NCBI GenBank assembly: GCA_964036315.1
Contig: OZ038496.1
Span: forward strand, 11,360,535 to 11,424,534
Length of the DNA: 64,000 nt
Origin: Acanthosepion esculentum
Lineage: Eukaryota > Mollusca > Cephalopoda > Sepiida > Sepiidae
Direction of reading: 5' to 3'
The notes under the pieces are model-generated. The model had not been told where the DNA came from and did not search any database. It saw only the letters and a list, made by a program, of their open reading frames with translations. A program made the position numbers and the translations under genes. Shown piece after piece: positions 1 to 11,564 of this stretch. Numbering within the stretch: position 1 is the first letter of the stretch; every line of letters begins with the position of its first letter.

Positions 1-784
1 ATAATTCTTCTGCTGCCACTTAATTTAAAGATGTACGTAGATCCTTATTTTCCGTACAATTATTTTTGTTTCATGGGTGACAGAACAGGGGACAGTTTAT
101 AAGATAAAATTAATATAATGTAAAGATGGGAATATATAAATTAGAATTAGTTATAGATTCAATATTCGAATAGTTAGAGAAAAATAATTGATTATTAAGA
201 CCGAAATTATGGAATCTATCTGAATTAAAAACGAAATTCTAGCTCGATTTTCCTATTAATTCTGAGATTAAAAAGCCCCAAATCTACTTTATAGTAATTT
301 ACAAGTTAAAAGTTCAATATCTGTCTCATACATTATCTACTTCTCGGAACTATCACTCTTCAGGTTTATCTAATTTTCATATTGATTTTAAAAAAAGATT
401 TCATTAATTAACTGTCCTTCATTTCTTTTATTCAAGGAGTGTTTAGATTTTCATATCCAAAATTGTTGTTTATGAATATCATCTTATATAGTGCAGATAA
501 GTGTTTGAAATTTGCATTTTACTTGGGCTTCAACAAGTTGGCATCTATTTATAAAACTTTCCTTAAATATAACAAGCCAATTTATAAATGGAACGGTTAT
601 TTAAACTTTTGTTGCAAAGATTTCAAGTAATGAATATATCTTACTTTGCAAACCGATAGCGAGCGGGAAAAGACTACTGCTAGTTGTATATAGTAGCCTA
701 TCTCTCTTGGCTGTAACGTCAGCCATCTACTCACATGTGCATACGATCGGGCAGATTACGAATGTCTACTCTTTTCTTTATTGT
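1..784. other. AT-rich stretch, nothing recognised
   Basis: No repeat family, RNA or protein motif was recognised here. A 63-codon frame on the plus strand at 439-630 has no family motif and ordinary AT-rich composition, so it is not called a gene. Confidence 0.5.
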
Positions 785-1480
785 TAATAATTTCACCTCA
801 AGCAAGGCAATAAAGCCACTAAGGTAAGAAAGATTTATAGAGAAAAGACAATGTAAAAACAAAATTTAAGTAGACAAAAAGCAAGGATTGACACTGCATT
901 TAATTATTTAAGATCAGATTTGACTGGAAATCAAGAGTCGGAAAGCGAGTTCCACAAGCGAGTAGTGCAATAGAGGAAACTCTTAGCGTAGACCTTACGG
1001 TTCCCTCTAGCCATTTAAATCGTAGAATGATGAGACTTTGTCATTAAACTTGTACTGTGCTTAAATGCGTAAAGTCTAGATACCATATGAGAAAGTTCAT
1101 TCAAACAATTGCATGCATATAATATATATAAAATGCACAGGGATACTACGTTACGGTGGTTGGAAAGTGACTGACGCCGAGATGCTTGGTCAGCATCAAT
1201 AACATTGCAGATTCTGTTTTCTTAAGGATTTTTAAATAGATAGCAGAAGAGATATATCAGATATACCAGCAATATTCAAAGGAAGGACGAATAGTAGACT
1301 TATAAATATGTAAAATAGATTCGGGCGAGAAAAATTGTTTAGCATGACACAGCTGAGCAGCAGACTTAGCAATTGATTCAATATAAAATTTCCATTCCAT
1401 CACATCGAAAAACGTTCGTCAGAGAAGGCGTATTTAGGTACTTTCCTGGAGGTTAACATTAGTCATACTGATGGAAGACA
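785..1480 (-). pseudogene. Jockey-like LINE 3' end relic
   Basis: This is a decayed 3' part of a non-LTR retrotransposon. Its low-coordinate end (CACCTCAAGCAAGGC, near 792) matches the 3' end of the better copy at 59925-60931. The GAGTTCCACA block near 945 and the segment at 1240-1405 align with the RT part of that copy in the same order. No frame is open for long because stops and small indels interrupt it. The family is a Jockey-like LINE encoding endonuclease and reverse transcriptase; only the RT C-terminal region and 3' UTR equivalents are seen. The 1150-1212 block also matches the relic at 8683-8745. Exact limits are uncertain. Confidence 0.6.
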
Positions 1481-1489
1481 AAAAGGTTT

Positions 1490-2450
1490 CTCTCAGACGA
1501 TTAAAAAAGAGCGGTTTCCTTTTTAGGTCTTATGTATTTCTTGTTTCAGTTAATAACAAGTTTTAGGTCCTGATTGGTATCAATATAAATCAGGGTAGTA
1601 TCTACTGTTTTCTGATAACCACTAACTATTGTCATCGTCGCATGGTAGATAATGTTTCTTTTAAAACAATCAAAAGTAAGTGGCTTATTAACGGAAATAT
1701 TGAAAGATGTTCTTTTCTTTGATTTTATCCCATTTTAAACATCTGTTGGACTTAACAGTTATTATAAAGGTAAGCCCATCATTGAATAAATTTTCTCCAA
1801 GAGATTTCTGCATACAACTTTCTTCCAGTTCTTTGCCAGCGAGGCATGCGACTCTCTCCGACCGATTGCACACGTCATGCCACGTCAAATAAGCCCTTTA
1901 CGCAATACTCGGTTTGTAGAGAAGCGATATAGAACGTGAAATGTGTACCTTCCACTAAAAGCTACTAATTGCTCGTTCCCACTGAATTCATTAGTAGAGT
2001 TATACTTTGGAGGCAATTCGCCGCTACCGTTGTCCAGTTAATTCCGGAGGCAGCAAGTTTTTCCACGTTCTTCGTTGATTGTTTCTTCATTAATTCCAAA
2101 CTCTTCACGCTTTCTTCATTAATTCCAAAGCTTACTTCATTCATATTTGAGGTATTTTCTGCTTTTTCTTGCTTCTTACAAAACAGATTTACATTGTCGC
2201 TAAGCGATGAAAATTGTCTATGTAGCTTTTGGTTATAACACAGTGAGTAGTCTTCTGTTGTTTAATCAAGACTAATGCTGTTCCCATTGGTGAATAATTT
2301 GAATACGTCCTTTGCTTAGCCCTTAACAAAAACCGGATTATTCAGTACATCCGATACAAACACTGTTTACTTCTCTTCTTTCGTTTGGTTTTCATTTCAT
2401 TTGCAGCCTGTAGCTTGTTTGGCCTAATATTACTTATATATGTGTGACTT
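1490..2450. other. unassigned AT-rich sequence
   Basis: No family was recognised. Short frames at 1688-1888 (minus), 1707-1892 (plus) and 1969-2238 (plus) lack motifs. ATTCCAAA-type phrases recur near 2093 and 2123, suggesting a small local duplication. Confidence 0.4.
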
Positions 2451-2454
2451 CTTC

Positions 2455-2560
2455 AATTTGCCGTATCACTTCAGGACATGGGCGATCAAGGCTCTCCAAA
2501 ACGCCCTACCACATTAACTTCCTTTACCAAGCCTTACACCCTTGTTCAAATTAATTGTAA
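2455..2560 (-). pseudogene. RTE-like LINE C-terminal fragment
   Basis: The minus-strand translation contains a WRALIAHVLK-like ending, the same C-terminal box seen at 15055-15480 and 57996-58620. The DNA phrase CAGGACATGGGCGATCA also aligns with CAGGACGTAGACGATCA near 58302. Only about 100 bases remain. Confidence 0.5.
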
Positions 2561-2589
2561 CAAAACAAATAATTCCGTTATATTTACTT

Positions 2590-2830
2590 TCTTTTCTAAT
2601 TTTTTTTCCAATAAAACATGACCCAGAGCACATGATAATACTTCGTATGTCCATTCCACGAAGTCGTTTCTTGCAGATTGACCACAGATTTTCGATTGGA
2701 TTTTAATCAAATCAGAAGGGATTTCGGGCCACTCTATAGTAGTTTGATTTTCTCACTGGTAAGGCTTGCCATTGTGTTCGTGCAGCGTTACAATTTTCGT
2801 ACGCTTCCTTGGAGTAACGCCCATGGCAGA
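2590..2830 (-). pseudogene. internally deleted Tc1-like transposase
   Basis: On the minus strand an ATG at 2824 opens MGVTPRKRTKIVTLHEHNG, which resembles the N-terminal helix-turn-helix of Tc1-type transposases. After about 23 codons there is a stop. A few codons later the sequence reads as the far C-terminal part of the same kind of protein: a WPxxSPD-like box and, after a frame change, NPIENLWSICKKRLRG. The glutamate after NPI is the third catalytic acid of DDE/D enzymes. The middle of the protein, including the first two catalytic aspartates, is missing. This is what an internal-deletion derivative looks like. Terminal inverted repeats were not located. Confidence 0.55.
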
Positions 2831-3059
2831 CAAGTTCTGTAGGACAACTAATCGACAATCGAGACAATAGTGTCTGGGCGTGCTAAAAATCTGATGCAAT
2901 CACGGATGACGCAATATTTTTCAATGCCAAACATATTTCATCATACACCCCGAAAATAGATTCATATTACAGCACACCACTTATGACTTAATCTGAGGAC
3001 AAAATAGAAATCGATTACACCTAGTCACTCCAGTGAGTTTAAAACTGACCGTAGGATGA

Positions 3060-3560
3060 AAGAAAGGAAACTAAAACGGTTGTTTCAATTAATTTGCACA
3101 AGGTTGTACGCCCCCACATCAATTCGCACAAGCTCGCCTGGAACGTGGCCCACTGCCTTTCTCGCTCTTTCTCTCTCACCCGCTCTGTGCAGCATTAAGT
3201 TTCCAAAACTCTTCGTCCTTATTATGTGCCCAAGATATTTCAGCTGTCTCTTTCTGATTTTGATTTTGATCATTCGTTTCTTCATTTTTAAAGGCATCTT
3301 GATTTTTCTTTTTCTCGCTCCTTAATAATATTTTTCTTTTTCTTATTTTTATTTCACGCTCACTGACCCCCCTAGTACCTTGGTGGCTTTATTACCTTGT
3401 TTGGGATGAATTGATTATAAAAACTATACTTCCTCCTGGCTTGCTCCATCCGTTCATAATATTCCCAGCATTATTCTGTATATTCGCATTTCTGTTGCTT
3501 CCAGTTTCTATTTCATCTACGCGAAGACTGTCCAGTATCAATTATCATACAAGAGAACTC
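3060..3560 (-). pseudogene. RTE-like LINE reverse transcriptase C-terminus relic
   Basis: A minus frame over 3085-3297 reads IRKRQLKYLGHIIRT, a box typical of the C-terminal domain of RTE-like/endonuclease-RT LINEs. Upstream in the element (3420-3560) the translation gives KLEATEMRIYRIML-like sequence, which normally precedes that box. The two parts are separated at about 3310-3412 by sequence resembling another LINE's 3' tail on the opposite strand. The same box recurs at 15280-15330, where it reads LRIRKRQLKFL. No full domain is intact. Confidence 0.6.
3310..3412 (+). mobile_element. LINE 3' tail nested in another LINE
   Basis: The phrase GGCTTTATTACCTTGTTTGG followed by GATGAATTGATT matches the 3' tails at 26690-26740 and 61110-61140. 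It lies inside the minus-strand RTE-like relic, so it probably represents a later insertion of a 5'-truncated copy. Confidence 0.45.
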
Positions 3561-3989
3561 ATATCAAATAATAATTTAGCACTCTTTTCATCGATCTAAT
3601 TACATTTTCCTGTTTCATATTAGTTTACTTTTTGAGATGTGAATCCATCTACTGTTAAAACAATTCATAGATATTTAAACATAAAAAAAAATCATTCAAC
3701 AATTCTTCAGAAGGAGAAATTAATTTGTCTTTCCATTTTTATCCGGTGCGAGGTGATATCTTTTGCAAATTTATTCACTTAGATAATTTTTACTTCTTCA
3801 TCCAGTTGTACACATCACTTTTAGAGGGTTAGCATGATTCGTAATTGTTTGTCTGTGGTCTGCCTTTCTAAGTTTTCAAACAATGAATTTTAGATAATTT
3901 CAGAATCTAATTATAGAAAGAGATGCTGTTAAACTTGGTTTTCAATACTCACTTCCCAGTCCCGATACAGCTGAAAAGCGTTTCCGCGG

Positions 3990-4148
3990 CTTTGAGGGTG
4001 AAGAATTATTTGCCACTCGACAATTCCACAGACTCGCATTCCCGCTCCTCTCTTCTCTATCGGTGTTTTCATTGTAGATATGCAGACACGTTACTTTCTT
4101 TAGTTCCACCAGTCCAGACCTTCACGGCTAGAATCGACCATACTATAT
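3990..4148 (+). pseudogene. LINE RT C-terminal fragment
   Basis: The plus translation includes SLLYRCFH and DTLLSLVPP, matching the ...YFHGNCSDELLSLVP box in the LINE copy at 60121-60456 (minus). It is a short fragment of the same broad Jockey-like group. Flanking sequence to about 3920 may belong to it. Confidence 0.45.
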
Positions 4149-4550
4149 AGACAGGGTCGAATTATCTCTTCGTATTCCATTGGTAAGAAAAAAATTCCAT
4201 TCAAATTACTCCCAAGAGCCAGAGCTTTGCGAAAAGGACTCCCGATAGGATGCGTCCCCGATAACTAGGTTAGGGTCAGCCGTTATCTAGCAAAAGATCC
4301 TCATAATGTGCATATTATCATTCCCTCATAATAAGCACATTACCGCTTTCAGTAACCCTCGACTCTAATTTGCTCTCGTGCCTGGTAAGCAATAGCAGAG
4401 CAATTTGCTTTTGTACGAACGCAATAGCTGCATTTATTATCGTATTTAGCGTCCATTATGTTTGCTTCTTATTGCATTTCAAGTTCCATTTCCTATTTTG
4501 TTTAGCCTCTATCTTTTTTTTTCTTTTTTTTTACATAAGCAAGAATATGA

Positions 4551-4685
4551 TGGAACACTTCGACGTGGGGTAATGGTTAACAAGCTTATCTCGTTAGATC
4601 AATTTCGATTGAATAGTGAGTTTGATTATCACTTGGTTCTCCCTACTTTCAGTCTTGTGCCACATCTAACCTATACTGATTAAAT
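4551..4685 (+). repeat. tRNA-derived SINE, copy 1
   Basis: Starts with a CTTCGACGTGGGGTAATGG head carrying an A-box-like TGGTTAACAAGCTT and a B-box-like GAGTTTGATTATCAC, followed by a tail with CTTGTGCCACATCTAACC. At least five more copies of this family lie in the window. The tRNA-like head with an internal RNA polymerase III promoter and short length mark it as a SINE. Confidence 0.75.
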
Positions 4686-4689
4686 CGGG

Positions 4690-4825
4690 GCGCCTCGGCG
4701 TGGTTTAATGGTTATCAATCTTGTCTCGCAACATCATTTACGACTGAATAATGAATTTGATGCTCACTGGGTACTCCATGCTTACGGCCTTGTGCCACAT
4801 CAAGTTACGTTTAGAAAATAAACAA
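4690..4825 (+). repeat. tRNA-derived SINE, copy 2
   Basis: Same family and orientation as the copy ending at 4685, only a few bases downstream, with CGCCTCGGCGTGGTTTAATGG head and CTTGTGCCACATCAAG tail. The two copies form a tandem pair. Confidence 0.75.
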
Positions 4826-4829
4826 GAGT

Positions 4830-5610
4830 ATGGACTATCCCCGGCGAAGCAAATAATCAGGATTTATTTCATGGATTGCTGATGTTAGCTGGCTTATTGG
4901 AGGATGATTTCCTTTTCATAATCTTCCATCATTTGTCCTGTGCATAGCCTGACATTACCGTTCTGATCAGAATGTTCACTGACCGATTGGCATTAGTTTA
5001 TTGGTGCCAATTTCCGTCTCTGTACTCTAGCACGGTTAACCTTCTGTCGTAGTAATTAACTACTAACCTTATTCCAACCTTTAACTGTTCCCAGTGCTGG
5101 CATATCTGTATCGGGTCCCTGAAGATCCACTACTAAGAACAGGATCATCATCGACAGATTGTTTATCGGAACGGTCTGACAGCTGACCTCCATTGCTCGA
5201 GGTTGACTCAGTTCAGTTAACTGAAATAATTTCATTGTTACTTAGGGAATTAATTATCTGCATTATGGCTACCGAAACAAAAATGGCTTGTCTTGGTGTG
5301 GTGTAACATTATCGTAGTAATGTCTGAAAAGAATACGAAACTAAACTTTCAATATATAAATAACTTGCGAACTCCGTGAATTTAAGATTAGCTGAATTGA
5401 GTGTATGTAGTTTCGTAACATTTTTCTGGACGTTCAATCTCCGGAGAGTCTGACCCATTCTACCACTCATCTCTAAATTCGGACGTTCTTGAATACCGGC
5501 ATAAAAAGGCGAACTTTTCAACCATAACACAGGGGGATCGTCTTATACGCCAGGTATAAAAATGTGAACCTTAAATCCTATGCATTAGCATAGGAGAGTT
5601 TTAACTCTAG
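4830..5610. other. unassigned sequence
   Basis: No family recognised. Frames such as 5309-5530 (minus) have no motif. Confidence 0.4.
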
Positions 5611-5614
5611 ACAC

Positions 5615-5800
5615 GGTAGGCTGGTAGGTTAATAGTGGCTCGGATTTAAGAATTGAAGAGCCGAGTTCGAATTTCAGTCGGATCCATTACATTCATTTAC
5701 GTGCTAATACCCTTGGAAAAGGTATGAGTTCTCTTCTTCACCACCCATCAGCCATGGGTAAATATCAGAACAGACTTGGTTCTAGAGCCTTGGATGACAA
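5615..5800 (+). repeat. tRNA-like SINE, second family
   Basis: A tRNA-like head (AGGTTAATAGTGGCTCGG, then GAGTTCGAATTTCAG as B box) is followed by a body containing AATACCCTTGGAAAAGGTAT. The body phrase recurs diverged at 63875-63910, supporting a dispersed family. Confidence 0.55.
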
Positions 5801-5939
5801 GCATGCTAGAAGAAAATAACTCTGAATTCAAAACTGTATAAAGCCCTAGCGTAGCCCATCCTACACAGCTAAAGAAAGGATCGTTAGCATTGGCTCGATC
5901 ATACCGACTACGGTAGAATGATAACGAAATCACATTATT

Positions 5940-6350
5940 ATAATAAAATAATAAAAGTATAGTGTAATAAAAAATACTCTTATCTCATATAATATGTGTG
6001 TCCCAACAAGCCTTTTAAGAATCGCATTCGAGAACAATGGAACGAGTGGTTGGTTAGCGGGAAAAATCATTCAGGCTACCGTAATAGCCTAGCTAAAACA
6101 TAGCATCTACTCATGAGGTATTGTAGGTTGAGGTAGTTAATTGACAGTATCTCCTCATCTTTTTTTCATTAGTATTTGAGTGAAGATATATATACTTAGA
6201 GAATCCATTTAATAAATTCAATATATTTTAAAATACGATTGGGAGTCGTCTTATACGGCGAATATAGGCCAAAACCTACATTTTAACGTAAGAAATTCCG
6301 GGACCGTCTTGTACTAGTCACCTTGCAGGCAGCATACTCAGTAACTTCCT
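5940..6350. other. unassigned AT-rich sequence
   Basis: Nothing recognised, apart from a phrase near 6050-6130 (GCGGGAAAAATCAT and CATCTACTCA) that resembles 665-730. Confidence 0.35.
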
Positions 6351-6354
6351 ACCC

Positions 6355-7190
6355 TCAGGTTGACCTGCGTTTATATTCGTCTATCAAGCTTTAAATAAGA
6401 ACAGTGAAGATTTGGTTGTGGCTCTAGATATCTCAAAGTCGTTCGACAGGTTTTGGCATGCTGGCCTTCAAGGCTTACGGTGTTACGGGACGAATATTTG
6501 GCTTAATCCAATCGTTCCTAACCAATCATGGGATTAAGGTCGGGTTAAACGAGCACGTTTTCAGATCATTTTATCCTAACACCGGGGTCCTAGACCTACA
6601 CAGTTTCTAATCTTTATCACTGATTTCGCCGATGTCATCAGTACCAACTAGATATTTATGACAAAACCATTTGTTACTGTCTTAGTTTCAAATACGACAG
6701 ATCCGACAAAGTAAGCCTGACAACTGATCTTCTACATGCCCTCTAATCAGAGGTTAACCAGCATAAAATATGGCGTGCAAATTTTAACGCCTACAAAGCA
6801 AAACTGCTTTCATGTAATAACCACAGAAAAACCTTTTTGGCAGACATCAGCTAAACACCAGGAGGAAATTACTATACGCGTTTTGGGCTTCAACTTTGAC
6901 ACTGATATGAGGTAGAGTTACTATATCGAATCAACTGCTACATTTACTACAAGGAAAGTGGGTCACTTTGATCCAAAATTTTCTCATCGGAATCCATTTA
7001 GCACATTTACAAATCTACCATTCGTCCGTAAATTGAATGCTGTTGCCATATCTTATCTGCCGTACCTCTGGGGATTCTTGAAAAAGACATACACGACCCT
7101 GACTTGGCATCTCGATTTCAGGCACTTTCATATTGAATTGTTACGCATTCGCTTTCTTCCGGTTGTGTAGGTTTTTCGAAAACTTATTGT
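6355..7190 (+). pseudogene. Jockey-like LINE reverse transcriptase relic
   Basis: The plus translation, with frame changes, reads through most of an RT palm and thumb: DLVVALDISKSFDR (the first catalytic aspartate box), then sequence equivalent to the QGSVLGP and FINDL region. At the YxDD position only IYDKTI remains, so two residues including one catalytic aspartate are gone. Further on are CLSFKYDRSDKVSL, FSSESI.HIYKSTIRP and DPDLASRFQALS, which align in order with the minus-strand copy at 60365-60931. Many stops and shifts make this a clear pseudogene. The endonuclease domain is absent. Confidence 0.75.
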
Positions 7191-7199
7191 CCTTCATTA

Positions 7200-7695
7200 T
7201 GACTCCAAAGTGTAGTGTAAACTTTTCTGATGGCGTTGCTTCGAGGAAGAAGAAAGCCATAAACAAGTAAGTGAAATTAGACATTGTTAAGCGCTCTGAA
7301 AACAGAGAGAAATAGCGACGGTTGAGTGACTAAAGTTGTTCGACGGTCACTTAAACATGTACATACGTCTATACATACTAAGTTACCCTGTAAAACATAA
7401 ACACATTTTCGAGTTAAAATTATAAGATGTCGAATTACGTTTTGGTTTTCTTTTGTACGGGTATAGCGTTGTAAAGCGAAGATGGAAAGTGAGAGAAAAA
7501 ATAATTGATTATGAAAGGTGTCGTACATCATCCAAAGGGAAAGACGGCATCCGTAAGACAAACATATATCAAGTAAAATTGGCGTAGAAGCACCACAAAA
7601 AAAAAACGAATAAAAAACAAAATACAAAGATTACCCTTCTACTCGGGTTACTTACGCCAGCAGAATCATTAATTATATTTCTTGCGAAACCGCGA
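7200..7695. other. unassigned sequence
   Basis: A 116-codon minus frame at 7277-7627 has no motif and is not supported as a gene. Confidence 0.4.
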
Positions 7696-7734
7696 GTTAG
7701 CACCAGGTTAAATGTCTTTTTTCTGGAGAAATAA

Positions 7735-8395
7735 ACAAGTATATGGTTGATTTAGGAAAGGACTGAGTAAAAGGGGGATTCATGAATGAACTGAGTAAAG
7801 AGCGAATTGAAGAAAGGACTGAGTAAAAGACGGATTGAGAAAGGGAATGAGTAAAGGACAGATTGAGGAAAGGACTGAGTAGCGGGAGGATTGAGGAAAC
7901 CACTGAATAAAAGTGGATTCGGGAAAGAACTGAATAAAGGCCGAATTGAAGAAAGGACTGAGTAAAGAGCAGATTGCGTGAAGGACTGAGTAATGAGCGA
8001 ATTGAGGAAAGGAATGAGTAAAGGGAAGATTGGGGAAAGGACGGAGTAAAGGGAGAATTGAGGAAAGGACTGTGTAATGAGCAGATTGAGGAAAGGATTG
8101 TGGAAAGGCCGGATTGAGAAAAGGACTGAGTAAAAGGCGGATTGAGGAAAGGAATGGGTAAACGACAGATTGGGGAAAGGACTGAGTAAAGGGCGGATTG
8201 AAGAAACGATTGAGTAATGGACGAATTGAGAAAAGGACTGAGGAAAGGGTGGATTGAGGAAAGGACTGAGGAACAGGCGGATTGAGGAAAGGAATGGGTA
8301 AATGGCAGATTGTGGAAAGGACTGAGTAATGTGACAATTGAAGAAAGGACTGAGTAAAGGGTGGATTGAGGAAAGGACAAATAATTTAACGGGAT
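7735..8395. repeat. 28-bp minisatellite, about 23 units
   Basis: Tandem units of the type GAGGAAAGGACTGAGTAAAG + GGCGGATT (28 bases) with point variation. Because 28 is not a multiple of three and the minus-strand unit lacks stops, all three minus frames are open at once (185-229 codons) with repeated SVLSSIRPLLSPF-like motifs. The long frames are therefore a by-product of the repeat and not evidence for protein. Confidence 0.9.
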
Positions 8396-8519
8396 TCAAG
8401 AAGTTAGAAGATGGCGATTGGCGTCGTCTTAAAATTTTCAAGATTGCACTTATCAGGGAAGCAATTAACCTGAAGGTTGTTTCAAAGGCGGGAAGCGTGA
8501 GAAAAGAAACTTTTTGAAT

Positions 8520-8900
8520 AGAAATAGCGGTTGCATTTATCTATTTCAGTAGTAAACGGGTGGGACCTACATGGCAATCTAGTAGCACACTTAAGTTTAT
8601 ATCATCGGGTCCCCTGCGGAAAAAGATCGCCAGAGCAGTTCCCAGGAAAATATTTGTAGAAAAGAGAGTGTGAAGCCATGCAACGTCGGTGGGAAAGTGA
8701 CTGAAATCGGGATGCCAGGTAGGTATCGAATATATTACAAGTCCTTCTTTAGATTATGCCAAGAACCCCGAGGTGAATAGCAGGAGCACCAGACCAGATA
8801 TGGCAGTAGTATTCAATGCACTGACGAATGGTAGATTTGGTAGTGTGCAAGATGGACTGTGACGAGAAAAGATATCTGGCACAGAAAATGACGTAATCTT
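8520..8900 (-). pseudogene. Jockey-like LINE RT relic
   Basis: Aligns with the LINE copy at 60320-60640: the phrases CCAAGAACCCCGAGGTGAA, CACCAGACCAGATATGGCAG and GAGAAAAGATATCTGGCAC have clear counterparts there. Minus translation gives SILHTTKSTIRQCIEYYCHI-like sequence, an RT C-terminal box, with frame changes. The block at 8683-8745 also matches 1151-1212. Confidence 0.65.
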
Positions 8901-9360
8901 CTTATATACGCAATTTTTAATAGAAACTTCCCATAACATATAAAGAACTGAATTAACATATGACGCCCACACAACAAAACTTGATATATACACAATGATT
9001 GACACATCTTAATCAGATGAGAGCTGCTTCCTGACTCCTCGCATCATATGCGATGGCTTCCTTTCCGTTTCAGCTTCCATAGAGCTTAAGTTGACTCTTG
9101 AGAGCAGCATTCAATTTCATAGGCATTCAGCAGATATGAAAAATAGAATCTGTATCCTTGGTTGGATTGATTGGATCTGCATACCCCTGTATACAACACT
9201 ACCTCCTACGTCCAGATGAATTTATACAAACCTTGTAAATAATAAATGTGTTGTTAGCACGATGATAAGGCTGTTAGCATAACTGTTTTGCTTCTGGTAG
9301 TTAGAATAACATTTCAGATGGTTTACATAACCCGACTTCGACAACAGCCTGATAATATAT
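8901..9360. other. unassigned sequence
   Basis: No motif recognised between the LINE relic and the LTR remnant. Confidence 0.35.
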
Positions 9361-9478
9361 TGTGATAGGTATTCTCTCTGACAGATATAGCCTCGTCAGG
9401 AGAAGATAACTCCCCCGTAGGTATAGCGATCATTCCATTTATCCCAGAACATAATTTGCACATCACTACACTTCCCTG
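9361..9478 (-). mobile_element. LTR remnant (3' side of gypsy relic)
   Basis: About 115 bases beginning TGTGATAGGTATTCTC align with 12132-12248 (shared GAGAAGATAACTC and CCCGTAG). The two blocks flank a minus-strand gypsy-type coding relic, as expected for LTRs. Confidence 0.7.
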
Positions 9479-11150
9479 AATCTAAGAGGCTTTATACCTT
9501 CAAGTGATCTTTGTCTTCTACAAGCAACCCAGGCAAACATAATTCGTCTCTCAGGGCGAGTCTTTTTTTTATTTCTTTTTATAGGAGATCTAAGTTTTAA
9601 CTGATTCTCCTCATTTGAATTATCATGATATCTCCGATCCCTTTTTATCCCCAGATTGTTCCTCACTATTACTGGATACGCTCATTCACTTCTCCCTTTT
9701 CTGTTCTTCATTTTCATCTCTCTGGTGGTCTTCCTGATCACTCTCAATACTGGATTCGTTCATACTTTCTTCCATTGTCTCTTCTTTTGCTTCCCCTTCC
9801 TCCTTCATAACTTCATGATCTCTTGTGCTTCTAAATTGGTATTCGTTAGCTAGTATCTCCTGTCCATTGTTTGTTAAAACAGCTCTGTTAAATCCCTTTT
9901 GCATCACAAAATCCTTGTCTTTTTCGTACCACACACTTCCATTCGTTGAAAGTGAGATGATAATCAGAACTCTTATTAATCTTCCTATGAATGCAGATGA
10001 GCTTTGTCTTCTGCCTGTATGCGGAATAGCTTTATAACTTAGGAGTATTCTGAGTAAATAAGGGTTTATATCATAATCCACCAGATAGTATGCTTTTAAT
10101 CAAATTTTTACCGTTTGAACCATTCTCTCCACAATCTCATTTGACTGTGTGATAGGGTGATATTTTTGTATAGAATGCAGCTAATACATTTTAATTATGC
10201 ACATAAACTTTCTTCACAAAACTCAGATGCATTGTCGGAGACGGATGTTTTTGGAACTCAATTTTTTATGAATACTAACCACAAAACCAGTTTCGCAGTA
10301 GTAACTTTTCTATCCGCGACTCTCTGATATCTTATTAATGAGTTTTTCATCCGGCGACATACCATTTTTGGATATTTTATATCCTAGGTAAGAAATTTTT
10401 TCACAGTTGAATTTGCATTTATCACGATTGTCAACCCCCCGCTTTTTAATTTTATCAAAACTTGCTCCATTTTACTTTTGAGCTCTTTTTTTACTGCGGG
10501 CACCAATGTTAATGTCGTCCTGATATACAATTATATTTTTAATTCACTCTAAAACTTTTTTCGATGGCTTTTTGGAAAATGCGACTCGTCGCTTTTACTC
10601 CAAACGACAGACGAGTCCATTTTAGTAATCAAATAGGGCTGTCACATTGTGGTGTATTCTTGAAACTCGCTATCAATTTTAATATAATTATATGCTGACT
10701 TAAGGTCAACTTTAGTATTTCATACCAGAAAAATTATGTCACGCTGTTTCAGTGTTTGGCAACGGGAATGAATCTGAACACACCTTATAATCGCCACAAT
10801 TTTTTAAATCTCCAACGGGCTTGAATATCGTCACAATGGACGAGGCCCAATTACTAGCACTCTTGCTGACTTGTTCTAATACTCCGTGTTCCCCCATTTT
10901 GTTCAAGTTAGCAACCACCAAGAGTAGTATGTGAACAGAAACTTGTCGGGCTTGAAAATACATATGTTGATTGCTTTCCTTAAACCAAATACTCGCTTCG
11001 TATACCCCTGATAATCCAATATCCGGTTCTACGGACTTTACCAGCTTCGATGTATCCACTCTTAAAACGTCAATTACTAAAAGACCGTAGCTTTTGATGT
11101 GTTCCACCACAGAAAATCCGAGATCATAGATGGATATTATCTCCAATCTA
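9470..11150 (-). pseudogene. gypsy-type pol relic: RT, integrase
   Basis: Read on the minus strand, 10739-11146 gives the start of a retroviral-type RT: LNKMGEHGVLEQVSKSASNW, ASSIVTIFKPVGD, CGDYK. Further on, near 10503-10529, is VYQDDINIG, the RT YxDD catalytic box, still intact. Around 10120-10260 is the end of the integrase core (SVSDNASEFCEESLCA, then ..IVERMVQTVK). From 9686-10081 comes the integrase C-terminal part with LLRILLSYKAIPHTGRRQ, VWYEKDKDFVMQKG, and an acidic and basic tail that continues to about 9470. Domain order RT then integrase is that of Ty3/gypsy elements. The RNase H and integrase N-terminal regions appear deleted, because RT to integrase is far too short. Stops and frame changes are many. 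Confidence 0.75.
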
Positions 11151-11164
11151 TTAGTTGTCTCAAG

Positions 11165-11345
11165 CGTATGATCCTAAAATTTTGATGATTAACCCATCGA
11201 AATGTTTCAACTGGAGATTACTTTTTTTAAACTTTGCTCTACCCATTCTTTCCCAAACATTCATCGGCATCAACGTAACATCACTTCTAGTACCATCCGG
11301 ACTGAGTAAAGTTACTCCGTTCAACTTCGCCATTTTCTTAATTTA
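11165..11345 (-). pseudogene. gypsy-type aspartic protease relic
   Basis: Minus translation reads MAKLNGVTLLSPDGTRSDVT then LMPMNVWERMG. This is the usual retrotransposon protease segment in which a D-T/S-G-S-D box is followed by a V..LW-type region. Here the active-site box reads DGTRSD, so the catalytic triplet is disrupted. It lies between gag and RT, as expected. Confidence 0.6.
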
Positions 11346-11564
11346 ATCCTGTGCTTTTACCTGAAATACTTCCACACTTCCAATCTATATTCTCCAATTT
11401 TCCACTAGCTTTTCATATGTACGTACCATCTGGAAATGATTTCTGTTTTTACACTTAAAATACCATTTCCCAAAGATCAACCACTTATTTTTTTTTTTTA
11501 CTCTTTTCATGTTCCGTATTACCATACCTGCATACAATTAAACTTCTGGTAATCTCTCTCCATG

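Noticed and set aside
7697..8441. Three overlapping minus-strand frames of 185-229 codons
   Set aside because: They arise from a stop-free 28-bp tandem repeat read in three phases; no protein motif.
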